Shown here piece after piece: positions 1-7,800 of a DNA stretch of 25,707 nucleotides. Every line of letters begins with the position of its first letter. The first letter of the stretch is position 1. A program made the position numbers and the translations under genes. The stretch is from Verrucomicrobia bacterium UBA3841 (GTDB lineage Bacteria > Verrucomicrobiota > Kiritimatiellia > RFP12 > UBA1067). The stretch spans positions 1-25,707 of the forward strand of contig DGHT01000035.1 of assembly GCA_002392765.1 (NCBI GenBank), in the 5' to 3' direction. The notes under the pieces are model-generated. The model was given only the letters and a program-made list of their open reading frames with translations. It made no database searches and had not been told where the DNA came from.

Positions 1-63
1 CAAATCACATTGTAGCAAACAGGGGTGTTCTTTTTCAATCACCCTGTCTAGTTGTCGCGTAGA

Positions 64-200
64 GACTTGTGAACAACCGCACCTTGAACGGTGCGGCTGT
101 TTGCAAGTCGGTCTGCGTAACGTGCAGAGACTTGTGAACATGTCAATCAAGCGCGCGGCGCTTCACGACGCAAGCGCGCTTGTTGGCATGTTTGCAAGTC
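64..200. repeat. Twin stem-loops with the same outer stem and different inner stems
   Basis: Two hairpins, 64-109 and 129-200, share an outer helix: GACTTGTGAACA on the left and TGTTTGCAAGTC on the right. It is fully paired in RNA if two G-U pairs are allowed. The insides are unrelated. The first holds CCGCACC/GGTGCGG (77-83/90-96). The second holds a perfect 9-bp stem CAAGCGCGC/GCGCGCTTG (148-156/174-182). A third, unrelated hairpin lies at 19-47. The duplication of the outer stem is directly visible; function is unknown. Confidence 0.7.
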
Positions 201-217
201 GTCCCCGTCAGTAGCCA

Positions 218-230
218 GTTGTCAAAGAAC
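218..230 (-). promoter_or_regulatory. boxA-like antitermination sequence
   Basis: The minus strand reads GTTCTTTGACAAC, close to the bacterial rrn boxA consensus (TGCTCTTTAACA) recognised by the NusB/NusE complex. It sits about 30 nt downstream of the predicted transcription start and before the first large stem, as expected in an rRNA leader. The match is by eye. Confidence 0.45.
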
Positions 231-267
231 GAAGCCTTTCCCCAGTTTGAAAAAGCGTTTGTTCTAC

Positions 268-295
268 ATTATACCTTGCGACCTTGCTTCGCAAG
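268..295 (-). promoter_or_regulatory. Putative promoter of the rRNA-like leader
   Basis: On the minus strand a perfect -10 box TATAAT lies at 273-268. The best -35 is TTGCGA 15 nt upstream, a short spacer, inside a CCTTGC/GCAAGG hairpin. Transcription would start near 261 and run left into the boxA and stem-loop region. A weaker plus-strand candidate, TTGAAA-N17-TATACC at 247-275, overlaps it but has no gene to serve. Confidence 0.4.
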
Positions 296-380
296 GCTCC
301 TCACTTCGTTCGTCGGGGAACCTGATCGCTTCGCGACAGGTGCATCTTGCGCTCAGCCGACCTGACGACTTCGTCGCAGG
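282..380. repeat. Array of short stem-loops with a TTC/GAA loop
   Basis: Three small hairpins precede the rRNA-like promoter: CCTTGC/GCAAGG at 282-296, then two related 20-nt hairpins at 321-340 and 361-380 spaced exactly 40 nt apart. The last two share CCTG/CAGG outer stems and a bulged A. Their inner stems differ in a pairing-preserving way (TCGC/GCGA versus CGAC/GTCG). Sequences following each copy are also similar. No gene is seen in 300-450. Confidence 0.6.
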
Positions 381-454
381 CGCATCCCGCTCGGAGGATA
401 TGTTCCCCCAGTAACGGGCGAGACGCCCATTCCCCCAGTGAGCTCTCCCCCGAA

Positions 455-502
455 TTTCACAATTTCACTATTTCATAATTTCACAATTCCACAATTTCCT
501 GG
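455..502. repeat. 8-bp tandem array (TTTCACAA family, six units)
   Basis: Six consecutive octamers can be read: TTTCACAA, TTTCACTA, TTTCATAA, TTTCACAA, TTCCACAA and TTTCCTGG. The array is AT-rich in a GC-rich region and carries no ORF. It abuts the 87-bp repeat copy at 516-602, which itself contains two more related octamers (552-567). A similar octamer array occurs at 24121-24152. Confidence 0.75.
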
Positions 503-622
503 CTTTCCCAGACATTGACGGAGCAAGATGCTCCATCTCCTTGAGGGATGATTCCACAATCCCACAATTTTACACTTTACATTTTACACTTTACACTCAT
601 CCCCCATCCCTCTTCCTTGTCT
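503..622 (+). repeat. Composite repeat element, copy 1 (inverted relative to copy 2 at 14009-14132)
   Basis: Positions 516-602 match the reverse complement of 14031-14117 at 86 of 87 positions. The element starts with a GGAGCA-AGA-TGCTCC hairpin (520-534), continues with two octamers (TTCCACAA, TCCCACAA), and ends in eight 7-bp units at 567-622: alternating ATTTTAC and ACTTTAC, then ACTCATC, CCCCATC and CCTCTTC. The two copies bracket the nine-gene operon in opposite orientations. Confidence 0.85.
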
Positions 623-628
623 GTCTCA

Positions 629-706
629 CGCAAAGTACGCCAAGTTCGCAAAGCGACTCTAAAAACGAAACTTCGCGCACTTCGCGCACTTCGCGAACTT
701 GGCGTG
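629..706. repeat. 9-bp-unit repeat forming a large inverted repeat, downstream of the pflX-like gene
   Basis: Three nonamers of the type CGCnAAGTn (629-655) face four of the opposite sense, CTTCGCGCA twice, CTTCGCGAA and CTTGGCGTG (671-706). The arms contain a perfect 11-bp inverted repeat, GCCAAGTTCGC at 639-649 against 693-703. It starts 8 nt after the end of the minus-strand operon, so it may act as a 3'-end structure, although no U-tract follows. Related nonamer clusters occur at 15907-15933 and 22653-22679. Confidence 0.7.
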
Positions 707-713
707 AAATATA

Positions 714-1625
714 TCAGGGACGTACGGGGCCGTGTCCGGCGGACATATTTTCGCCAAGCAGCGCCAGCTCCGCACTGCTCGACGCCATGTCCTGTATCCA
801 GCCGTTCCCGAAACCGAAATCCTCCGCCGCGTCGACGACCGACGAATATTCCTCTTCCGTGACGCTGCGGTCGAGAGGCGGCATCGACTTCGCCTCGTAT
901 GCGGGGGTGTACTGCGACATGATGGAGACCGGAATCTCCGGCGACAGTTCCGTCGCCATCCACGCGAGAGATTCAATCGCCTCGTCTGCGTGTCCCGGTA
1001 TGACGAGAATCCTTGCGACAAGTCCGCCTTCCCCCTCCCGCTTTCCTTTCGCGTTCTCCCACGCCCACTTCAGCGCCTCCCTCGCGCGTTCGACGTAATC
1101 CGGCGCGCCGCTCAGCTTCATCGCCGTTGCGTCCGACGAATATCTCAAGTCGAAAAGCGCCCAGTCGCAGAGACGTCTGTATCTTTCGAGCGTTTCCACG
1201 CGCTCATATCCCGACGAATTCCACACGAAAGGCAACCGCACTCCTTCGCGCGACAGCAAATCCGCCGCCTTTTCGATGTACGGCAGATACGGAGTGGGCG
1301 AGACGAGATTCCAGTTGCCCACGCCGTCTTCTACCGCCAGCTTCCGCATTATGGACGCAAGACCCTCGACATCCATGTCGTCGCCGCCCCCCTTCCAGCT
1401 CCACGGCGAATTCTGGCAGTAGACGCACTTCATCGTGCATCTTGAAAAGAAAATGCATCCGCTGCCCTTTTCACCGCAAATCGGGGGCTCCTCCCCGAAA
1501 TGCGGACCGTAGCGGAAAACGCGCGGCGCGTCAAGCGCTCCGCAATACCCTTTTTCGGGAGAAGGACCGAAACGCCGCGCTTTGCAACGCCTCGGACAAA
1601 GTTCGCAGCGGTCTCCGGCTGTCAT
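714..1625 (-). CDS. pflX: Radical SAM protein, PflX-like (pyruvate-formate-lyase-activating-enzyme homolog)
   Basis: A 303-residue cytoplasmic radical SAM protein of the COG1313/PflX type. The [4Fe-4S]/SAM-binding motif C63-x3-C67-x2-C70 (CTMKCVYC, followed by QN) is intact. A second cysteine cluster, CELCPRRC, lies at residues 7-14, as is usual in this group. The reaction of PflX-like proteins is not established; they resemble glycyl-radical activases, but no glycyl radical enzyme is in the window. The ATG overlaps the stop of the dsbD-like gene by 4 nt (ATGA), which fixes the start and indicates translational coupling. It is the last gene of the operon and is followed by the nonamer inverted repeat. 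Confidence 0.85.
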   Translation of the reverse strand: MTAGDRCELCPRRCKARRFGPSPEKGYCGALDAPRVFRYGPHFGEEPPICGEKGSGCIFFSRCTMKCVYCQNSPWSWKGGGDDMDVEGLASIMRKLAVEDGVGNWNLVSPTPYLPYIEKAADLLSREGVRLPFVWNSSGYERVETLERYRRLCDWALFDLRYSSDATAMKLSGAPDYVERAREALKWAWENAKGKREGEGGLVARILVIPGHADEAIESLAWMATELSPEIPVSIMSQYTPAYEAKSMPPLDRSVTEEEYSSVVDAAEDFGFGNGWIQDMASSSAELALLGENMSAGHGPVRP

Positions 1626-2914
1626 TCCGGCTTCTTGAATATCGCGAAAGCGGGCAGCCCGATGACATCTTCGAAGCCGTCAAGCCGTTTCAGTTCGTTC
1701 ATGTCTTCCGCCTGGAGCCGGATGACGTTGTATTTCTCCAGCGCCTTTACCACTCGCGGATCTTTCATCGTGGTCCGTTCCATGGCGGAGCAGTTTTTGC
1801 ACCACGTCGCCCAGCAGTCGACGAGAACCGGGCGTCCGTCCAGCCCTTCGAGCGAGAAGCTGTCCACCGTCGTGCCGTTTTCAGAAGCAGATCCGGCAAA
1901 ACCAATGTAAGCGAGGCGCCCGTACCAGACGGCAAAGCAGACGAGAAAGACGGCAAATGCTTTGTTGACGGTTTTCATCCAAGCGCCTGGAGGCGGCAGA
2001 ACCTTTATTCCGGCGGCGGCAAAAGGCCACGGCAGCGCCATCCCCAAACCCAGAGCCGCAGGAAGCGACACGGCAAGAGCGATGCGCCCTTCAGCTGAAT
2101 ATGCAGCCGCTTTCGTAATAGTTGCAAACATCATCGGCGCAACGCATGCACCTGCCAGAACGGCGCCTACAACACCCATGGAAAATGCGAACAGATGCGG
2201 AGCCATCGTTTGGCGCTTCGAAGCGAAAACATTGCGCCTACCGGAAAAATCCAAAGCGAATATTCCGGACATCGCAAGAGCGAAACATGTGAAAAGAACA
2301 GCCATTGCGACGTTGAACCACGGATTGGATTGTATTGCCCCGAAAGGTCTTCCAAACACGGAAGCCAAAACTCCGAGAACAGTGTAAGAACACAGTATGC
2401 CGAGTGCATACATAAAGCCTTTTGCCGCAGAGCGTCCGATGACCATAAGCGTGACCGGCACCATTGGAAGAACGCACGGCGTAAGATTCAGAAGGAATCC
2501 GGCAAGAATCGCGAGAAGAATCGCAAGTGCACCGCCGGCTCTGTCGAGAATCGCCAAAAACCATGCGAGAAATCTGGACCAGACGCCCTTTTTTTCAACC
2601 GGCTCGCCGAGAAACTCCAGAAAATCGTCCGCATCCATGTATCCGTGCTTGAGCGCCGTCCTTGCGTATTCGGTGGCGGACTGCGGGGCGGACTCGGCGG
2701 TCTGGACGGCATCGCCCGCTTCCGTGGACGGCGCGGCGGCTTCCGCGGGCTCTTCGCCCGGCAACGCGCCGGCGTCTTCATCGGCCGGACCTATTATCCG
2801 GCACACGCCGTCCTCCCCGCATTCGATCTTCATGCCGTTGACTATCTGGATGTCGCCCCAAACGGCGAAAGAAACGGCGGCTATGGCGCAAGAAAGCAGA
2901 ATCTTCATTTTCAT
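1622..2914 (-). CDS. dsbD: DsbD-like thiol:disulfide interchange protein (CcdA-type membrane domain plus thioredoxin domain)
   Basis: Likely an inner-membrane reductant carrier passing electrons from cytoplasmic thioredoxin to envelope proteins. I start it at 2914 (430 residues): this ATG has AAAGG just upstream and begins a signal peptide (residues 1-20), and it leaves 7 nt after the preceding gene. An acidic, Ala/Pro-rich region (43-82) replaces the usual N-terminal DsbD-alpha immunoglobulin fold. A multi-span membrane domain (about 115-340) has its two key cysteines in NLTPCVLP (C147) and GACVAP (C257). A C-terminal thioredoxin domain follows, with WCKNC (C372, C375). It ends at residue 430 right after the cis-proline strand (GLPAFAIF), so the last strand and helix of a usual DsbD gamma domain seem missing. 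Confidence 0.85.
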   Translation of the reverse strand: MKMKILLSCAIAAVSFAVWGDIQIVNGMKIECGEDGVCRIIGPADEDAGALPGEEPAEAAAPSTEAGDAVQTAESAPQSATEYARTALKHGYMDADDFLEFLGEPVEKKGVWSRFLAWFLAILDRAGGALAILLAILAGFLLNLTPCVLPMVPVTLMVIGRSAAKGFMYALGILCSYTVLGVLASVFGRPFGAIQSNPWFNVAMAVLFTCFALAMSGIFALDFSGRRNVFASKRQTMAPHLFAFSMGVVGAVLAGACVAPMMFATITKAAAYSAEGRIALAVSLPAALGLGMALPWPFAAAGIKVLPPPGAWMKTVNKAFAVFLVCFAVWYGRLAYIGFAGSASENGTTVDSFSLEGLDGRPVLVDCWATWCKNCSAMERTTMKDPRVVKALEKYNVIRLQAEDMNELKRLDGFEDVIGLPAFAIFKKPE

Positions 2915-2921
2915 GTACCTT

Positions 2922-3776
2922 TTATTCCTTGAAAGCCTCCACGATCGCCGGCGAAACGTCCGCAAGGGACTCGACCCTGTCGCGGATCGTCTTCTCCCGC
3001 GGACCGAATACGATGAACGGCACGGGGTTGCGCGTGTGCCCGCGGTCGTTCATGCTTTCGATGTTTCCGTGGTCTGCGGTCATCACGAGTGTCATTCCAG
3101 CGGCCTCCGTGAACCTTACGAGCGAGGCCAGGAACCTGTCGTAGGTGCGAAGCACCGCGCACGCGCGCGAGTAGTCCATGGAGTGGCCGGACACGTCCGT
3201 CTGGAAAAACTCGTACAGCGTGAAATCGTATTCGCGCGCTATGGAGAAAAGATGGTCCGCCGCGCGCTGGGGCGGAATGACGCGTATGTCCGGGTATCTG
3301 TCCTGGATCGTTTCGCGCGTCAGATCCTGCATCAGCGCGCGGTCGTCCATCAGGTCGTCGGTCGTCGTGATCGATTCCGGCACGGTGAGCGCCATGACTG
3401 TCGTGACGGACTTGTAGCGGCGGTCGGCGAGTTCGTCGGGCGTATCGACAAGATACGCGTCGGCGAACCGTATGGACCTTCCCATGCGCTTGAGCTGCAG
3501 GAACAGGTTGTTGTCTTCGATTATCCTCCTCAGCGACGGCCCCGGAAAACCTTCGCAATGGCGTCCCATCGCCTTGGGACAGTTGACGCCGGTGAACATC
3601 GTGGCCTGTCCGGTGGCGGACTGCGGGAGCCCCCCCACGCCGAGGCACGCGTCGATCGGCCTTGAATGCCGCTCGATCAGCCTGCAAAGCGTGGGGCAGA
3701 CCTCCGGGTTCACCGGATTGTCCACGGCCGGAGGTCTCAAGCCTACGCCGTCGATGAAGAGGAATACGATCTTCAC
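2922..3776 (-). CDS. Alkaline-phosphatase-superfamily metalloenzyme (phosphoglycerate mutase/phosphopentomutase-like)
   Basis: A 284-residue cytoplasmic metalloenzyme. An N-terminal metal-binding Asp sits in FIDGVG (D9), a nucleophile region in GLPQSATGQATMFTG (about 49-63), and C-terminal metal ligands in DVSGHSMDY and MTADHGN. This is the core of PF01676 proteins, but at half the length of iPGM (about 510 residues), and the substrate is unknown. The start is GTG at 3776, one nucleotide after the ilvE stop. The family-typical opening MKIVFLFIDG supports it. It is tightly coupled with ilvE upstream and the dsbD-like gene downstream. GpmI itself is unlikely because the iPGM phosphotransferase insert domain is absent. 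Confidence 0.75.
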   Translation of the reverse strand: MKIVFLFIDGVGLRPPAVDNPVNPEVCPTLCRLIERHSRPIDACLGVGGLPQSATGQATMFTGVNCPKAMGRHCEGFPGPSLRRIIEDNNLFLQLKRMGRSIRFADAYLVDTPDELADRRYKSVTTVMALTVPESITTTDDLMDDRALMQDLTRETIQDRYPDIRVIPPQRAADHLFSIAREYDFTLYEFFQTDVSGHSMDYSRACAVLRTYDRFLASLVRFTEAAGMTLVMTADHGNIESMNDRGHTRNPVPFIVFGPREKTIRDRVESLADVSPAIVEAFKE

Positions 3777-3777
3777 C

Positions 3778-4803
3778 TCAGATTTTCACTTCGCGGCACC
3801 ATCCGTGCGCATCGGGCAGGACGCCGTACTGGATGCCCTGCACGGTTTCGTACAGTTTCTGGAGGTGGGGGCCGACCTTGTCGGGGTCGCTGATCTTTAT
3901 CACTTCCGCGCCGCGCGTGATCTCCCACACGGGCGTCACTACGACCGCCGTTCCGCACGCCGCGACTTCGGCGAACTCGCGTATCTCCGAATAGGGGACG
4001 GGGCGGCATTCGACCTTCCATCCGAGGTCGGCGGCGACCTCCTTGAGGGACTTGTTCGTGACTGACGGGAGTACGGAATGGCTGTCCGGCGTGACGTACG
4101 TTCCGTCGGGTTTGATGCCAAGGAAGTTCGACGTGGAAAACTCCTCGACATACGTGTGCGTCTTCGCATCGAGATACAGCTCGACGGGCCATCCGTCGCG
4201 CTTGGCCTTCTCGTGCGCGAAAAGAGACGCGGCGTAGTTGCCGCCGACCTTCACGTCTCCCATGCCGTGCGGCGCGGCGCGGTCCCAGTCGTCGAGAATC
4301 ACGGCCCTTACGGGTTTGAGTCCGCCCTTGTAGTATGCGCCGACAGGCATGACCATGATCATGAACGTGTACTCCTTGGCGGGCGCGACGCCGATCTGCG
4401 GGCCGGTTCCGATGAGAAGCGGCCTCAGGTAGAGCGAGCCGCCCGTCCCGTACGGCGGGACGTACTCCTCGTTCGCGGCGACCACCTTTTCGGCCGCCTC
4501 CAGGAACATTTCCTCGGGGACCGGCGCCATGACGGTCCTCACGGCCGTGCGGTACATGCGCCGGGCGTTTTCGTCGGGACGGAACATGACGATCCTGCCG
4601 TCCTTCTGGCGGAACGCCTTCATGCCCTCGAAGCATTCCTGTCCGTAATGCAGACAGCTCGCTCCGATGTGCATCGTTATGTGCGGATCTTTCACAAACT
4701 CCGCATCGCCCCATTTGCCGTCCCTCCACACATAGCGTATGTGGCAGTTGACGTCGGAAAAGCCGAAACCGAGCTTCTCCCAATCTATGTCGTTTCTTGG
4801 CAT
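3778..4803 (-). CDS. ilvE: Branched-chain amino acid aminotransferase
   Basis: A 341-residue class IV PLP-dependent aminotransferase that interconverts Leu/Ile/Val and their 2-oxo acids with glutamate as amino partner. The PLP-binding lysine is K185 in VKVGGNYAAS. Other family marks are the opening region HIGASCLHYGQECFEG (46-60) and the EEFSTSNFL segment after the lysine. Length is normal for the eukaryote-like BCAT subgroup (about 340-360). A strong Shine-Dalgarno AAGGAGGT lies 7 nt before the ATG. It overlaps the last codons of the preceding gene, whose TAG ends 4 nt upstream. No other branched-chain biosynthesis gene is in this operon. Confidence 0.93.
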   Translation of the reverse strand: MPRNDIDWEKLGFGFSDVNCHIRYVWRDGKWGDAEFVKDPHITMHIGASCLHYGQECFEGMKAFRQKDGRIVMFRPDENARRMYRTAVRTVMAPVPEEMFLEAAEKVVAANEEYVPPYGTGGSLYLRPLLIGTGPQIGVAPAKEYTFMIMVMPVGAYYKGGLKPVRAVILDDWDRAAPHGMGDVKVGGNYAASLFAHEKAKRDGWPVELYLDAKTHTYVEEFSTSNFLGIKPDGTYVTPDSHSVLPSVTNKSLKEVAADLGWKVECRPVPYSEIREFAEVAACGTAVVVTPVWEITRGAEVIKISDPDKVGPHLQKLYETVQGIQYGVLPDAHGWCREVKI

Positions 4804-4807
4804 TTGC

Positions 4808-7800
4808 CTACCTCCTTGTGATTCTTGACAAAAGCGGTTCGAGAAGTCGCTTGTATTCCCTGTCGCGCGACAATTCCATCTGGCACGCCTCCGCGGAAAC
4901 GTTGCAGGCTTCTATAAAATATCCGTATCCCCTGTCGCGCCTGCCGAGCTTGAGCTCCATCTTCGAAAGCTTCAGCAGCAGCATGCAGTCGCGCTTTTCG
5001 ACGGAGAGTAGATCGACATACTGGCGGAGGACGTCGGCCGTCTCATTCCTGGATTTTGACGCGGCCTTGTCGATGAGCGCGTACGCGTAGGGGGCGTTCC
5101 CCTTTGCATGCTGGAGCACGGCCATTTTCGCCATGTAGCGCACTTCCGGATTTTTGTACGATGCCAGATACCTTTTCAGGAGCTTCTCGGCATCGGACGA
5201 ATATCCGGACGAGAGAAGGATGTCGATCGCCTGCTCCACGTCGGACCTGGCCGCGAGCTTGTCGTACACCTGCGACATGATGCGCCCGCTCTGGCGCAGG
5301 TTGCCTATGAATGCGTAAGCGCAGGACAGTTCGAACGCCTCGGCGACGGGCAGCGTGCCGTCCCTCGCGAGTTTGATCTCCAGCCGCCGCGCCGTCTCGG
5401 TGTTTTCCACGTATTCGCGGATCCTGCCCGTGCGCTTGTTGTTCGGATCGATGGAATCGGTGTAGTCCATCAGCTCGCGCACGATTCCGAGCTTGCCGAA
5501 AGGCATGAGAATCTCGGTTGCGTACTTGAACACGGATTCGGGCGACGCCGGATAGAGAAGATTCGCCTCGCGGAAGGCCTGCGAAGCGTCGCCCGCCCTG
5601 CCCTGGATCCTGTAGAGCCCCGCTATGGAGGAACGCAGTTTGGAGAAGCTCTTCTGCGCGGCGAAATCGCGCCTGTACATCGGATCGTCCATCAGACGCT
5701 TCGAATACCAGTCCCAGAAATCGCGGTCGAGCGCGGCGGTCTTCCTGTCGTAGCCGGTCTTGTCCCGGTTGATTTTCATTATCAGGCCGTGCGGCGAAAG
5801 ATAGTCGTACATCCACTTGATGGCGTAGCTTTCCTCGAGATAGAACGAGTGCCTGTCGCGGTCGTGCTCGAACATCATCTGCGAGAGTATCGAATTGAGC
5901 TCCATCACGCCGAGCGCGCCGGTTACCTGTATCCTGCCGTTCTCCTCCTTTATCTCCCCGTTCGGTTCGCGGATGCCGCGGTCGACCTCGCTCTTGTAGA
6001 CGCTGAACGCGGTCTGGCAGTCCTCCTTCGCCGGGATCCATATCTCGTCGCCGTAGAGGTCGCGTTCCACGGCCATGTAGGTGTCGTCGGCGAGCGCGTT
6101 CTGCGTGATGAGATACACGTCGGGACGGAACCCCGCGGAATAGATCATGTAAGTGGGGACGAACCTGCCCGGATCGGTGCCACCGAAGAATATGGCGTAT
6201 GGATCCATCGGCGGCGGCCACGAGGGATCGGGAAGCGGTTCCTCGTCCGCCGAAAGCTGCGCGCGTATCGCCTTGGCGCCTTCGAGCTGGTACGCGCCGA
6301 ACTGCCAGCCGAACGTGTGCCCGTTCTGCTCGGAGCCCCCCAGCCGCCGCACGAGATCGTCGTCGGTGTAATTCTGTACGATAGGCGCAATGGTCGCGCC
6401 GAGAACGGCGACGGCGCAGACGATCGCCGCGAAAAGCCTCTTGCGGGCGGCGAGCGGCGCCCATCTGTCGGCAAGGCGCACGGTGAAAACCCCGGCGAAC
6501 GCAAGACCGTATCCGATCCAGAGCGCGATCATGGCGTGCGAGGAGATGAACTTGACCTTCTGGATGAACCCGTCCTGCAGATCTCCCTTCACCTGCGCGA
6601 GCGCGATCAGCGGAACGGTCATGACGAAAAAGCATACGCCTGAGGCGAAAAGCCACTGCTGCCATACGCTCTTCGACTCGAACGAAAGCGACACGCCGCG
6701 CGAAGACATCCACGACATCCCTCGCACGATCTTGGGCGCGAAGGCGGACACGCTCGCGAAAACGGCGATCGCGAAAAACGCACCGCTGAATACGAGCAGC
6801 CACGTCACGCCCTTGAACGGCGCTGCGAGTTTGAAGAGCACCGACAGCAGAACGACGGAAAGGACCGACATTCCCGCGATCGACATCCAGTCCCTGCGCC
6901 CTGCCGCGCCGCAGACGAAGCGCCTGAGAGCCGCGGCAGGACCGAACACTATCTGCCTGAAGAAGATCGCGACAACTCCGACTACGCACAAAAGGCCCAT
7001 GTAGGCGATGAGGAATCTGTCGAAACCCTCCCAGAATCCGCCGCCGGACGCGCCCGCGAGCGACGCGAGCGAGCGGACGAGAAGCAGGGCCAGCGCCCCG
7101 AGAACGAGCCACAGGCACCTTACCGTCGTCCTGCGCCCGCCGCCCGCCGGAAGGACGAGCCGCCAGCAAGCGAACGGAAGCAGGGCGAAAAACACGATGA
7201 AATCGGAGAACTGCATCTTGACGTCGGCGAAATAATGCCCCATCTGTCCCTTGATGAAGCTCCAGAACCCGCCGAAACTCTTGAACCCGGGCAGCGTGAT
7301 CGCCTCGTACTGTCCGCGCGTGATGGCATGCTTGAATCCGTCCCACGTTCTGGGGAAGCCCCAGTTCATCGGAGGATTGCGCAGATCGGAGACGACAGGC
7401 ATGTAGGCGTAGAACGAAACCCCCAGCTGCGCGAACAGCGCCGCGAACGCGACCGTCCTTCCGTGCGGAAGAACGAGCCAGGCGAGGGTCAGGACGATGA
7501 AGTTCCACGCGATCGGCCACCAGAACCACCAGCACGAGGGATGGACGAGCCCGTTCATCGCGCCCCTCTCGAGGAGCATGAACGCGGCGATGTGGAATCC
7601 GGCCACGGGGATGGAGAACGCGAGCCCCCCCTTCCTGAAAAGGGAACACGCCAGAAACGCCGCTATGACAGCGTGGCACCAGAACCTGGACTGCGACCAG
7701 TCGTATCTGACGCCTTCGTATCCGGCCCAGTCGGCCCGGGGGACGCAGGTGACGACGATCTCGACGGCGATTACCGCGAATATTGCGGAGAAGACGAGCG

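Larger units (their letters stand above)
1..262 (-). ncRNA. Putative rRNA operon leader (16S gene expected off the left edge)
   Basis: No convincing ORF occurs here. Read on the minus strand, a TATAAT box (273-268) is followed after about 40 nt by TTCTTTGACAAC (a boxA-like antitermination signal) and then by three stem-loops running to the window edge. This order (promoter, boxA, processing-type stems) is that of rRNA operon leaders, for example the E. coli rrn leader with boxA TGCTCTTTAACA. The mature 16S start is not in the window, so the assignment is inference. A tRNA operon or another structured RNA with boxA would look similar. Confidence 0.45.

Noticed and set aside
64..200. CRISPR repeats or a tracrRNA at the left edge
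   Set aside because: Only two hairpins share arms, the arms are in inverted pairs, no equal-length repeats and spacers exist, and no cas gene is seen. A GCTACAAT-like end at the edge is too short to support a tracrRNA.
64..200. Integron attC sites
   Set aside because: The arms lack the RYYYAAC/GTTRRRY core sites, and no integrase or cassette genes are present.
541..1098. A 185-codon plus-strand ORF
   Set aside because: It begins in the repeat arrays and then runs antisense through the pflX-like gene; the composition is Ser/Pro-rich with no domain.
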